Origin: CBDDCQ01 sp965226285
GTDB lineage: Bacteria > Bacteroidota > Bacteroidia > Flavobacteriales > Ichthyobacteriaceae
Reading direction: 5' to 3'
Assembly (NCBI GenBank): GCA_965226285.1
Contig: CBDDCQ010000006.1
Location: forward strand, 682,001-746,000
Length of the DNA stretch: 64,000 bases
Shown here: piece by piece, positions 21,419-30,670 of the stretch
Numbering within the stretch: position 1 is the first letter of the stretch
Layout: each line of letters starts with the position of its first letter
Program-made: the position numbers and the translations under genes
Notes under the pieces: generated by a model
Told to the model about the DNA's origin: nothing
The model's database searches: none
The model's input: only the letters and a program-made list of their open reading frames with translations

Positions 21419-23600
21419 AACAATCAACTTATCACAAAAAAACTTACAGCAAACATTTACACAACAACACGACCAGTCCGATTGTGGTGTTGCTTGCTTA
21501 TTATCGCTAATTCAATTTTATGGTGGCTCAGACAGTTTAGAAAAGCTACGTGAGTTAAGCGGAACAACCAAACAAGGCACTACCCTTTTGGGTTTATATC
21601 AAGCAGCCAATAAATTAGGCTTTACTGCACAAGGCAACGAAGCAGATATGCAAGCCCTTATTGACCATAAAGAGCCTTTAATATTACACGTAGTTATTGA
21701 GGAGCGTTTACAGCATTATGTAGTTTGTTATGGTTATGATAGTGGAAAATTCCTAATTGGCGACCCTGCAAAAGACATAAAAAGTTACACCAAAGAAGAA
21801 TTAGAAACCATTTGGAAATCTAAAACCTGCTTAACGCTTTCGCCAAATGAAAACTTTGTAAAAATCGAGACCCAAAACAAAAACAAGAAACAATGGTTTT
21901 TAAAACTGCTTAAAGAAGATTATCGTTTAATTTCATTTAGTGTATTGTTAGGTTTAGGCATTGCCATTCTAGGTATGGCAATGGCAATCTTTTCACAAAA
22001 ATTAATTGATGATATTTTACCCTCAAAAGATTTTACTAAACTTATTACAGGTATTGCATTAGTAGCCTTTTTACTTTTGGTTAGGGTATTATTCACAGCA
22101 TTACGTGATTATTTTCTTATTCGTCAAACCAAAGATTTTAATAATCGTATTGTAGATAGTTTTTATACATCTTTACTTAATTTACCAAAGTCATTTTTCG
22201 ATACTCGTAAAATTGGCGAACTCGTCGCAAGATTAAACGATACCCAACGTGTACAACGTGTCATAAAACAAATAGTAGGTAATGTTGTTATCAATGCTCT
22301 TGTAACAATAGTATCTTTAGGCTTTTTGTTTTATTATTCTTGGCAAACAGGACTAATTGCTTTTATAAGTTTGCCATTTTACTTTGTGCTTATTTACGGT
22401 TTTAACAAACGTATTATTAATGCACAAAAAGAAGTGATGCAAGGTTATGCTTTTAGTGAGAGCAATTACATAACATCAATGCAAGGTATTGCCACAATCA
22501 AAAATAATAACAGGCAAAACATATTTCAAAAAATCAATCAACTTATATATGGCAATTATCAAGAAAAAGCCTTTAATCTTGGAAAAATAAATGTCCGATT
22601 GTCTGTTTTTTCAGCTGTATTTAGTGTGTTGTTTTTAATGGGCATTTTGGTTTATACCTCAATTCAAGTCTATAACGAAACAATGCAATTAGGCGAACTT
22701 ATGGCAATACTCGGAATTGCAGGAAGTTTATTACCATCCGTTGCTAGTTTAGCATTAATAACAATTCCAATCAATGAAGCCAAAGTGGCTTTCAACCGTA
22801 TGTACGAGTTTGCATCAATGTATAAAGAACAAAACGGAACAACGGAAATTTCAGATTTCACTTCACTTGAAATTAAAAACCTTTCTTTTCGCTTTGCAGG
22901 TAGAAGTCAACTACTAAAAGACATAAATATTGAAGCAAACAAAAACGAATGCATTGCTATAGTTGGCGAAAATGGAAGCGGAAAAAGTACTTTAGGACAA
23001 ATACTTCAAAAATTCTATCCTTTTGAAAATGGGACGATAATCCTCAATAATCAAACTAATCTTCCAAAAATTGAAACTAAAAGTTGGCGTAATATTTTGG
23101 GCGTTGTGCCACAAGAGGTTACCATTTTTGGTGGAAATGTTATAACCAACATCCTTCTAGGACTAGAAGATACACCTGAAAATATTGTAAAGTTTTGTCA
23201 AGATTACGGTTTTGAAACGCTTATAAATACTTTACCACAAAGTTATGCCACTATTTTGGGAGAAGAAGGCATCAACCTATCAGGCGGTCAAAAACAAGTA
23301 ATTGCCTTAATGAGAGCTTTGTACAAAAAACCAAAAATCTTATTATTAGACGAGTTCACATCTGCAATGGACAGAAAAACGGAACACTTTGTTTTGGAGT
23401 TATTGAATAAATTAAAATCAGAATTGACAATTATTTTTATTTCTCACAGATTACATTCCTTACCAAAAATTGCTGACCGAATTTATGTTTTGGAAAATGG
23501 AATTATAGCTGACTTTGGGAATCACGAAAAATTATTGGAATCAAAGAATTTTTATAGCGAATTTTGGACTGAACTGAAATTGGAATCACGAACTGAATAA
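21411..23600 (+). CDS. Peptidase-containing ABC exporter (C39 peptidase, PCAT) for the bacteriocin
   Basis: 729 residues in three parts. The C39 cysteine peptidase is at 1-140 (QSDCGVACL with Cys25; catalytic His in LQHYVVCYG; Asp in GDPAKD). The membrane domain of six helices is at about 165-460. The ATPase is at 485-725 with Walker A GENGSGKST, signature LSGGQ, Walker B ILLLDEF and H-loop FISHR. It cleaves GG leaders and exports the peptide across the inner membrane. It is the last gene of cassette B; attC starts 6 bases after the stop. Confidence 0.95.
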   Translation: MTKTINLSQKNLQQTFTQQHDQSDCGVACLLSLIQFYGGSDSLEKLRELSGTTKQGTTLLGLYQAANKLGFTAQGNEADMQALIDHKEPLILHVVIEERLQHYVVCYGYDSGKFLIGDPAKDIKSYTKEELETIWKSKTCLTLSPNENFVKIETQNKNKKQWFLKLLKEDYRLISFSVLLGLGIAILGMAMAIFSQKLIDDILPSKDFTKLITGIALVAFLLLVRVLFTALRDYFLIRQTKDFNNRIVDSFYTSLLNLPKSFFDTRKIGELVARLNDTQRVQRVIKQIVGNVVINALVTIVSLGFLFYYSWQTGLIAFISLPFYFVLIYGFNKRIINAQKEVMQGYAFSESNYITSMQGIATIKNNNRQNIFQKINQLIYGNYQEKAFNLGKINVRLSVFSAVFSVLFLMGILVYTSIQVYNETMQLGELMAILGIAGSLLPSVASLALITIPINEAKVAFNRMYEFASMYKEQNGTTEISDFTSLEIKNLSFRFAGRSQLLKDINIEANKNECIAIVGENGSGKSTLGQILQKFYPFENGTIILNNQTNLPKIETKSWRNILGVVPQEVTIFGGNVITNILLGLEDTPENIVKFCQDYGFETLINTLPQSYATILGEEGINLSGGQKQVIALMRALYKKPKILLLDEFTSAMDRKTEHFVLELLNKLKSELTIIFISHRLHSLPKIADRIYVLENGIIADFGNHEKLLESKNFYSEFWTELKLESRTE

Positions 23601-23606
23601 CGCCCA

Positions 23607-23739
23607 GTTGCCAACAATGTATAAAAATAATAGCGGTTAAAGTGCTAAAACGAAACACTAAACATTTAAGCTAAGGTCAGTACCTAACCGAAAAGTTAGT
23701 ACGTAAAAACCCGCTACTATTCTTTACTAACCGTTCAAC
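23607..23739 (+). other. attC-like site B (end of cassette B)
   Basis: Opens GTTGCCAAC, complementary to the GTTGGCAAC that starts cassette B at attI copy 1. It then runs AATGTATAAAAATAATAGCGG...CCGCTACTATTCTTTACTAACC-G|TTCAAC. The strong stem AATAGCGG / CCGCTACT is visible, with CCGAAAAGTT in the loop. The TTCAAC after the crossover is the left end of the second MITE. Confidence 0.87.
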
Positions 23740-23892
23740 TTACAAGTGCAACATTGTTTAATTTTGATTTTTTTCTACAAATTTATAAAATAATTGGAAA
23801 GGTCTTACATAATTTATTCCCTTTCTAGGTCTGTTGTTTATCTTGATTTGAATATTTTTCACTAAATGTTGCACTTACTAATTGAATTTACA
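23734..23892 (+). mobile_element. IS30-derived MITE, copy 2
   Basis: Same element as copy 1, but it begins directly at TTCAACTTACAAGTGCAAC after the G of attC B. The five outermost bases GTAGA are missing. The right end is ATTGAATTTACA. It starts the second head block. Confidence 0.82.
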
Positions 23893-23948
23893 TTTTTTAA
23901 CAGTATAAGTTATTAAATAAGGTTAGATTTGTATAAAGTCATTTATCT

Positions 23949-24786
23949 ATGAATGTATTACAGACTATTGAAAAGCACATGTTACAGCGAAATTACGCTG
24001 AAAGTACTATAAAAACTTATTTAAATTTTTTAAAACAATATGCTAAGTTTTGTAATCGCAATAATTTGAACCCTAAAACAGATGTTAAGGAGTTTATCCA
24101 GTATTTAATTCATCGGACTTATTCTATAAGTGCGCAAAATCAAGCAATTAATTCGATAAAATATTATTGGGAAAATATTTTACATAAGCATAAGGAATTT
24201 ATACAAATTGATCGACCAATGAAGCAGAAGAAACTTCCGGAGGTGTTAAGTTTAAAAGAAATTCAACTCATTTTTAATAATTGTAAAAACTTAAAGCATT
24301 TATTAATTTTAAAAGTTATTTATGCTTGTGGATTAAGAATAAGTGAGGTTTTAAATTTGGAATTAAAGTATATTGATACTAGTAGAAAAAATATAAAAAT
24401 AGTACAGTCCAAAGAAAGAAAAGACCGGTTTGTACCTACTTGCTGAAGAATTATTAGATGAAATTAGTATTTATTGTAAGACATATAATCCTTTAAAATA
24501 TTTATTTGAAGGGCAAAAATCTACTATAACCCAACCAATAAAGTATTCGAGTACTAGTGTTCAAAAAGTGTTGAAGCGTTTAATAGACGAGGTGGGTATT
24601 AAAAGACATATAACTCCGCATACACTAAGACATAGTTATGCTACTCATTTATATGAGCATGGTGTTAATTTGAGAAGTATTCAATTTTTATTAGGTCATG
24701 GAAGCAGTAAAACTACTGAGATATATACTCATGTAAGTAATCAGCACATTACTAGAACGCCTAGTCCTTTAAGTTTTTTAAAATAA
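23949..24786 (+). pseudogene. Integron-like tyrosine recombinase, copy 2 (frameshifted)
   Basis: Two frames (23949-24446, 24430-24786) carry the same single-base frameshift as copy 1. The protein differs from copy 1 at several residues (HRTY for HPSY, LPEV for LTKV, NNC for NTC, YEHG for YERG, ITRTP for ITKTP). The catalytic R-K-HxxR-H-Y set is intact across both frames. Upstream it has the same TAGATTTG box. The shared lesion means either duplication after inactivation or a tolerated/programmed frameshift. Confidence 0.8.
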
Positions 24787-24789
24787 CAC

Positions 24790-24824
24790 TTGTTTTAAAT
24801 GTAACTTTTATTTTATTATATTTG
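24790..24824 (+). promoter_or_regulatory. Cassette promoter (Pc-like), copy 2, altered spacing
   Basis: TTG (24790-24792) and TATATTTG (24817-24824) are separated by 24 bases, because a TTTTA repeat adds 5 bases relative to copies 1 and 3. The longer spacer may weaken it. Confidence 0.55.
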
Positions 24825-24887
24825 CACAATCAAACTAAAAAATAAAGAAAACAAATGATAAAACATCAAACTATAAGGAATATAAAC

Positions 24888-24914
24888 GGAACTTTGTCTG
24901 TTTATACAGTAGTT
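24888..24914 (+). other. attI-like insertion site, copy 2
   Basis: Identical to copy 1 up to ACAGTAGTT. The following bases are ACCTGCC, the start of cassette C. Confidence 0.85.
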
Positions 24915-24942
24915 ACCTGCCATTTGAAAAAACGAGAAGTCT

Positions 24943-26331
24943 ATGAATAAAGAATTTTACTATCTAGACGGAAAGGAACAAAAAGGACCTTATTCGATTG
25001 ACCAATTAAAAGAACTTAATCTCAAGTCTGACACCTTGATTTGGGAAGAAAGTTTTGACAATTGGAAACCCCTGAGAGATGTTGAAGAATTAAAAGTTCT
25101 ATTAAGGAAACCCCCTCCACCGCCTCCAATAATCGACACCAATGTTTCCTCGAAAAAAGAACCAACCACAGACAACGAGAAAGTTATACTTGGTGACAAC
25201 AATGTAAAATTGTGGACAACATTAAAAGTCTTCTTTTATAGCATAGTTGCAATTGGATTGGCTGCTTTGGTTGGGTATAACTTGCATAAATCAAAAAAGA
25301 CAGAACTTAAAAACCAGATTTACTCTAAAATTGACAGAATATTTGATGGTAAAACTGTAATCCTCGATGGTAAAAATTGGTTGACTGTTGGAGAACTTAA
25401 AGAAACAGGATACGACCCAAAAGGAACTAAGAAAAAAACGGAATGGTGGGAAAGAGAAAAGCTCTACACAATATTCGAAGCGTCAAGTGGTGGATTCACC
25501 ATAATGAAGTTGACCAGACAAAATGAAGACGGTTTCGATATTGAAACAATTTACTCTGAAGATATGGGTTACAAAAAGCCGACTAGAACCTATGATAAAA
25601 TATATGACTATTGGCGAGATAATTACAGGTTGTTAGTTCGAACGTGTTACAGAGAAGCATACAACTACTTCACAGAAGAAGATAGACACTCCCCAGGCGC
25701 CTACACTCCAGGCAAGTATGTTGATATTACCAATTTTCCTGACATAAGAAATGAATATTTCTATATGAGTAACACTCAATCTAAAAGTAGTGGAGACCAT
25801 GGGTCGAACATTAATTCAGAAGATTGGGCTGTGTATTATAAAAAGTACGGAAAGCATTATGAACTCACTGAGAATGAAAGCACCATTCAGAAGGATTTAT
25901 TGACCAAATTAGGTATTTCTATAGGCTCCGTGCTGTTATTAATTTTCATTCTATTGCTATCCAAACCAAAATTCTTTAGAAACCTAGCTCTATTTGATAA
26001 GCGTTGGGAAAATCAATCTTATAACGACCAAATCCTGTATTTCGACCACTCATTTTTTGGAAAGAATAAATTCATTGAAATAATCAACGACAATGTATCT
26101 AGGGGACAATTAAAAATTACTGATAGTGGTTCAACCTTAAATCTTTCCTATCCAAATAAAGAGTTATTCTATAAAATAGAAAGCATTGAAAAAAACCGCT
26201 TGACACTTGTATCACAAAAAGACAACAATCAGATTGAATTTTTGAGAGTTGGCTCAAATGAAAAAGATTCTAGTAGTCCAATGGATGCCGTTAAAACAGA
26301 TAATAAACCCACAAGCGAATCTACCGAATAA
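24943..26331 (+). CDS. GYF_2-domain membrane protein (cassette C, gene 1)
   Basis: 462 residues. Residues 1-58 match the GYF_2/DUF4339 fold (FYYLDGKEQKGPYSIDQL, then TLIWEESFDNWKPL). A proline run (KPPPPPPII) leads to a membrane helix at about 85-110. A large middle domain of unknown type and a second helix (about 325-345, SIGSVLLLIFILLL) follow, then a C-terminal soluble domain. GYF domains bind proline-rich peptides. It is directly followed by a RES-domain gene, so the pair may form a defence or toxin unit, but this is inference. Confidence 0.65.
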   Translation: MNKEFYYLDGKEQKGPYSIDQLKELNLKSDTLIWEESFDNWKPLRDVEELKVLLRKPPPPPPIIDTNVSSKKEPTTDNEKVILGDNNVKLWTTLKVFFYSIVAIGLAALVGYNLHKSKKTELKNQIYSKIDRIFDGKTVILDGKNWLTVGELKETGYDPKGTKKKTEWWEREKLYTIFEASSGGFTIMKLTRQNEDGFDIETIYSEDMGYKKPTRTYDKIYDYWRDNYRLLVRTCYREAYNYFTEEDRHSPGAYTPGKYVDITNFPDIRNEYFYMSNTQSKSSGDHGSNINSEDWAVYYKKYGKHYELTENESTIQKDLLTKLGISIGSVLLLIFILLLSKPKFFRNLALFDKRWENQSYNDQILYFDHSFFGKNKFIEIINDNVSRGQLKITDSGSTLNLSYPNKELFYKIESIEKNRLTLVSQKDNNQIEFLRVGSNEKDSSSPMDAVKTDNKPTSESTE

Positions 26332-27219
26332 ATGGAACTAGAAAACCTTAAAAACGCAATAGCAAAACTTGAAAGTATTGATTCAAGTTCTGAATATGCA
26401 TATGAAAAAGCTTTACTAGCTTTTATATCCATAAAGCAGTTGCCTGTTTTGATTTATACTATACCAGCAAGAACATTTTTATTCAGGACAAGAACACACA
26501 ACGATGAAGATTTCTTTTGTTCAATAGATGAGATAAACTTACCTCCCAGTCAATTCATTAAATATTTCGCTCGGTGTAACAGACCGTTTCAATCGGTTTT
26601 TTATGCTTCTGAAAACAGACCGACTTCATTCATGGAATTAGCGGAGTATTGGGCGGAAACAAAGAATTTTGGCGAAACGCTTGATGTAACAATTGGAAGA
26701 TGGGAGTTACTTAATCCGTTGGACTTAATATTAGTAACAAGCCCAAATCCTGAGAATAGAATCTCTAAATTTGATAAGCGTCACGGTACAGCTTTAGACG
26801 GATTTTTGGAAGAACAACAGGGCGAAGCAAGAGAAGCTGCAACAAGGTTTTTTGAATATATGTTCTCAAAATATCGCAAGCCAGCTAAGAATGACTTACT
26901 CACTTATATCATTACAACAGCTTACTCCAATCTAGCTATTCTTCGTGGGAACGGTAATGTTCATGGGATTTATTATCCAAGTGTTCCATTTGGTCAACAG
27001 GGAGTGAATATTGCCATAAATCAAGAATTCTCAAGAGATGATAATCTTCGACTTACACATGTTATGAAAAACACATTTCGAATTGATGAAAATGAACTTG
27101 GAAAACATTCATTCACAGAAACAAATGGAATAATGGCAGAGAATATTGATTGGGAAAACAAAGTAATTAATTGGGAACAAAAAAGAAAAACGGCAGGTAA
27201 CAATGTATATAAAAAATAG
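26332..27219 (+). CDS. RES-domain protein (cassette C, gene 2)
   Basis: 295 residues, starting at the base after the previous stop. Features of the RES family (NAD-degrading toxins, ADP-ribosyltransferase-like fold) are visible: an early Arg (TFLFRTRTH), SVFYASENRPTSFMELAEYW with Tyr and Glu, and HGIYYPSVPF with the Ser. No Xre-type antitoxin gene lies beside it, unlike classical RES-Xre pairs. Its end overlaps the start of attC C, typical for tightly packed cassettes. Confidence 0.65.
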   Translation: MELENLKNAIAKLESIDSSSEYAYEKALLAFISIKQLPVLIYTIPARTFLFRTRTHNDEDFFCSIDEINLPPSQFIKYFARCNRPFQSVFYASENRPTSFMELAEYWAETKNFGETLDVTIGRWELLNPLDLILVTSPNPENRISKFDKRHGTALDGFLEEQQGEAREAATRFFEYMFSKYRKPAKNDLLTYIITTAYSNLAILRGNGNVHGIYYPSVPFGQQGVNIAINQEFSRDDNLRLTHVMKNTFRIDENELGKHSFTETNGIMAENIDWENKVINWEQKRKTAGNNVYKK

Positions 27220-27325
27220 GCGGAACAATACTAAAATCAAGGTTTTTGGCTCATGTCAAACGTTGTGCTTAACCGAAAGTTCAGTGCTTCGAAATCGCCT
27301 ACTTTTCATATACTAACCGTTGGTG
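27192..27325 (+). other. attC-like site C (end of cassette C)
   Basis: Opens GGCAGGTAAC, the exact complement of GTTACCTGCC at the cassette start (24912). The stem includes GTATATAAAAAATAGGCG and CGCCTACTTTTCATATAC; the loop has ACCGAAAGTTCAGTGCTTCG. It ends AACC-G|TTGGTG. It is nearly identical to attC F at 58193 although the cassettes differ. Confidence 0.9.
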
Positions 27326-27343
27326 GTAATTAAAACGAACTAA

Positions 27344-27541
27344 ATGAAAATTCTCAGAATCATATTTATTGCCTTGATTTTCTTGAGTGTACTTTTTTTA
27401 GCATCAATTCAAGAAGATTTAGAATACAAAGATGTGAGTATATATAAATCTACAATTAACAAGATTGGGCTGATTTCATCTATAACTTTAATTATATCTT
27501 TCTTAGGACTCATTTATTGTAATTATCGTCTTTATTATTAA
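27344..27541 (+). CDS. Small two-helix membrane protein (cassette D)
   Basis: 65 residues with two hydrophobic helices (ILRIIFIALIFLSVLFLASI; IGLISSITLIISFLGLIY). It is the first gene of cassette D, 23 bases after the crossover. Function unknown. Confidence 0.45.
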   Translation: MKILRIIFIALIFLSVLFLASIQEDLEYKDVSIYKSTINKIGLISSITLIISFLGLIYCNYRLYY

Positions 27542-27549
27542 AATTAAAA

Positions 27550-27822
27550 ATGAGCAAAGAAATGAGTATTTCAATCGCAATCAACAGACTTAAAAATTCT
27601 AATGAAAAACCAATAAAACTGTTGATGGAACTAGAAGATATTTACAAAGAAGCGAAAGAAAGACAAAGCCAAATTTGCTCAAAATGTGAGGAATGGTTAA
27701 AAATGGATTTGCCAACGGATTGTCTTTGTAAACCAGATTATTGTGTAAGAAATGAAAACGACTCGATTTTGACAATTTGGTATGAAAGTTTACAAGAAGA
27801 ATTTGATTTAGAAAAATTGTAA
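27550..27822 (+). CDS. Small cysteine-rich protein (cassette D)
   Basis: 90 residues. An N-terminal helical part is followed by a cluster of five cysteines (CSKCEEWLK...CLCKPDYC) that could bind zinc. It lies 9 bases before MntA and may be part of the same module. No family recognised. Confidence 0.45.
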   Translation: MSKEMSISIAINRLKNSNEKPIKLLMELEDIYKEAKERQSQICSKCEEWLKMDLPTDCLCKPDYCVRNENDSILTIWYESLQEEFDLEKL

Positions 27823-27831
27823 CTTTGTATT

Positions 27832-28128
27832 ATGCAAACAAGAAAACAAATATTAGCTAAACTAAAATCTAATAAAGAAAAAATTTTAAGTTTTGGTGTT
27901 ACAAATATTGGTTTGTTTGGTTCGTATGTAAGAGATGAACAAACAGCTAAAAGCGATATTGATATTTTGATTGACTTTAATCCAAAAAAAGAAACTTATG
28001 ATAATTTCATATCAGTTTACGACCTTCTCGAAAGTATTTTTAAAGAAAACAAAGTGGAAGTAGTTACTAAAAATGGATTAAGCCCTTACATTGGTCCGAA
28101 CATATTAAATGAAGTAGTTTATGCCTAA
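27832..28128 (+). CDS. mntA: MntA-type minimal nucleotidyltransferase antitoxin
   Basis: 98 residues with the nucleotidyltransferase motif GLFGSYVRDEQTAKSDIDILIDF, that is GS-x10-DxD, plus a third acidic residue in KVEVVTK. MntA AMPylates the partner HepT on a tyrosine and so neutralises it. It overlaps hepT by 8 bases. Confidence 0.88.
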   Translation: MQTRKQILAKLKSNKEKILSFGVTNIGLFGSYVRDEQTAKSDIDILIDFNPKKETYDNFISVYDLLESIFKENKVEVVTKNGLSPYIGPNILNEVVYA

Positions 28129-28465
28129 AAACCCCATTGAATATTTAAGACATATCCAAGATGAATGCGAATATGTAATTTCCGTAATTCAAAACAAACA
28201 GATTACCAAAAGCCAGTTTTTAGAAAATGAAACACTAAAAAGAGCCGTTGTGAGAAGTCTTGAAATTATTGGAGAAGCAACTAAAAAAATACCCGCTGAT
28301 GAGAAACTAAAATTTCCAACTATTCAATGGAAAAATATGGCAGGAATGAGGGATAAGCTAATTCACGATTATATGGGCGTAAACTATTCAATCGTTTGGG
28401 ACGTAGTCATTAACAAAATTCCTGAAGTTCTAAAGCAAATAAAGAAAGTAACCAAAAAAGAATAA
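28121..28465 (+). CDS. hepT: HepT-like RNase toxin (DUF86)
   Basis: 114 residues, all-helical. The HEPN nuclease motif R-x4-H is seen in MRDKLIHDYMGVNY, which also holds the tyrosines modified by MntA. It cuts RNA when not modified. It is the last gene of cassette D; attC D starts 1 base after the stop. Confidence 0.88.
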   Translation: MPKNPIEYLRHIQDECEYVISVIQNKQITKSQFLENETLKRAVVRSLEIIGEATKKIPADEKLKFPTIQWKNMAGMRDKLIHDYMGVNYSIVWDVVINKIPEVLKQIKKVTKKE

Positions 28466-28466
28466 C

Positions 28467-28600
28467 TACCACCAACACGGTATAAACGCAATAGCGGGAA
28501 AATCGGAAAAACGAAGTAAGTGCAATCAAATAAAAATCGTAAATTAGCCGAAAGTTCGGGAAAGTTTAACCGCTACTGCGTTTATACGAAACCATTAGCC
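28467..28600 (+). other. attC-like site D (end of cassette D)
   Basis: Opens TACCACCAAC, the exact complement of GTTGGTGGTA at the cassette start (27319). The stem GTATAAACGCAATAGCGG pairs with CCGCTACTGCGTTTATAC almost perfectly. The loop has GCCGAAAGTTCGG. The right core is ATTAGCC rather than GTTAGCC, a single change at the crossover base that might block recombination. Confidence 0.87.
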
Positions 28601-28622
28601 ACTATATAGACAAACTCCAAGA

Positions 28623-30659
28623 ATGAATAGACAAGAAGCAGAACAAAAACTTAAGCAACTTTTTGGATTCGGTAGGTTCTATGACAAGCAATGGGAAACT
28701 ATTGACCTCTTGTTCCAAGGCAACCGAGTGCTTCTGATTGAAAAAACAGGATTTGGAAAATCGTTATGCTTTCAATTTCCGGCTACTCAACTTTACGGAA
28801 TTACAATAATATTCTCACCATTAATTGCTTTAATGAGAGACCAAGTGAAGAACCTAAATGCAAAGGGTATCTCAGCAAAGTATATAAACTCTGAACAATC
28901 AAGAGAAGAGAACACCCAAACAATCCAAGATTCGGTAGATGGCAAAATAAAAATTCTCTATATAGCACCTGAACGACAAGAAAATCAAGAATGGATTGAA
29001 GCTACAAGAAGGATGAATTTGTCAATGATTGTAATTGATGAAGCGCACACTATTTCGGTGTGGGGACACGACTTTAGACCAGCGTTTAGAAGAATAATCA
29101 ACTTGGTAAAATTGCTTCCACAGAAATTGCCTGTATTAGCAACAACAGCAACCGCTACTGCAAGAGTTCAACAAGATATTGAAAAGCAAATTTCACGAAA
29201 TATTCAAACCTTAAGGGGAAATTTGATTAGAGAAAACTTCAATTTATTTGTAATAAAAGTCCAATCAGAAGATGAGAAACTACTTTGGTTAGCAGAGAAT
29301 CTAAATCAGCTTGAAGGTACAGGAGTAATATATACAGGAACAAGGGTAAACACCGAAATATATTCAAGATGGTTAGAATACTTGGGTATTAACACAACAG
29401 AATATAATGCAGGTCTTGATTCAGAATCACGAAAAGAAATAGAGACAAGTTTAATGAATAATAAATGGAAAGCAGTAATATCCACGAATGCCTTGGGAAT
29501 GGGAATAGACAAGCCCGACATTCGCTTTATTATTCATACTCAAATTCCCGCCTCACCAATTCACTATTACCAAGAAATTGGGCGTGCAGGAAGGGATGGA
29601 GAACCAACAAAGTTGATTTTGTTTTACAACAACAAGTTGGATGATAAAGGAATAGAAGAAGATAAAAAACTTCCTAAAGCATTTATAGATGGTGGTCGTC
29701 CAAGCGTCAAAAATTATCAAAAAGTAATTGACGTTTTAAAAAGCGAACAATTAGGTGAACGGCAAATAATGAAGGCAACTAACATTAAACAGGCTCAAGT
29801 GCGAGTAATAAAAGCAGACTTAATCGAACAAGGAATTATTAAAGAAGTTGTTTATGGGCGTTCAAAGAAATATGAGTATCAATTTGATGCTCCTGAATTA
29901 AACACCTCTGCGTTCGATGAATTAAGAAAATTGAAATTGAGAGAATTAGAATCAATGGTTGATTATGTCAACCTCGTCAGTTCAAGAATGGAATTTCTTT
30001 GTGATTACCTTGGCGACCACACCGAAATTGCTTACCAGAATTGTGATAATACTAATTTACCTAAGTACATTTCAGACCCAGTAGAAAGTACAAAAGAGAA
30101 ATTAACTGCATTTCGAGAAAACTATTTCCCAGAGTTAATTGTTCATTCGAAGGCTTCAAACATTGTTAATGGTGCAGCTGCAAGTTACTATGGTGTTTCA
30201 AGTGTAGGTGCAGCTCTACATAGATGTAAGTACAAAGACGGTGGTGATTTTCCCGACTTTCTTTTAAGATTAGCACTAAAAGCCTATCGTAAAAAATTCG
30301 GTCAAGAGCCATTTGACTACATAGTTTATGTACCACCAACCGAATCAGGAGATTTAGTTAAAAACTTTGCAGAAAAGCTATCTAAAGTCCTTAAAATTCC
30401 AATTTCCCATAAACTAATCAAAACAAGTGAAACTCAACCTCAAAAGGTGTTCAAAAATGGGTACTTAAAGAAAGAAAATGTATTAGAAAAATTTAGTTAC
30501 TCTGAACCCAATGAAATAATTGGAAAATCTATTATATTATTTGATGATATTTTTGACAGCGGAGCAACAATAAAAGAAATAGGCAAAACACTAACAAGGC
30601 TTGGAGTAACTAAAATTGCACCATTGGTTATCGCAAGAACAGTTGGTGGTGATATTTAA
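28623..30659 (+). CDS. RecQ-family DNA helicase fused to a phosphoribosyltransferase-like domain
   Basis: 678 residues. The N-terminal SF2 helicase has motif I EKTGFGKSLCFQ, motif II VIDEAHTIS, the LATTATATARV segment and motif VI QEIGRAGRDG. A winged-helix-like region follows (about 370-430). The C-terminal ~150 residues contain ILFDDIFDSGATI, the PRPP-binding loop of ComF/type I phosphoribosyltransferases, ahead of PLVIARTVGGD. The full-length RecQ zinc and HRDC domains are missing. The gene precedes a DprA-like gene by 11 bases; such helicase-PRTase/DprA pairs suggest a DNA-sensing defence module. Confidence 0.85.
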   Translation: MNRQEAEQKLKQLFGFGRFYDKQWETIDLLFQGNRVLLIEKTGFGKSLCFQFPATQLYGITIIFSPLIALMRDQVKNLNAKGISAKYINSEQSREENTQTIQDSVDGKIKILYIAPERQENQEWIEATRRMNLSMIVIDEAHTISVWGHDFRPAFRRIINLVKLLPQKLPVLATTATATARVQQDIEKQISRNIQTLRGNLIRENFNLFVIKVQSEDEKLLWLAENLNQLEGTGVIYTGTRVNTEIYSRWLEYLGINTTEYNAGLDSESRKEIETSLMNNKWKAVISTNALGMGIDKPDIRFIIHTQIPASPIHYYQEIGRAGRDGEPTKLILFYNNKLDDKGIEEDKKLPKAFIDGGRPSVKNYQKVIDVLKSEQLGERQIMKATNIKQAQVRVIKADLIEQGIIKEVVYGRSKKYEYQFDAPELNTSAFDELRKLKLRELESMVDYVNLVSSRMEFLCDYLGDHTEIAYQNCDNTNLPKYISDPVESTKEKLTAFRENYFPELIVHSKASNIVNGAAASYYGVSSVGAALHRCKYKDGGDFPDFLLRLALKAYRKKFGQEPFDYIVYVPPTESGDLVKNFAEKLSKVLKIPISHKLIKTSETQPQKVFKNGYLKKENVLEKFSYSEPNEIIGKSIILFDDIFDSGATIKEIGKTLTRLGVTKIAPLVIARTVGGDI

Positions 30660-30670
30660 AAGATTTAAAC

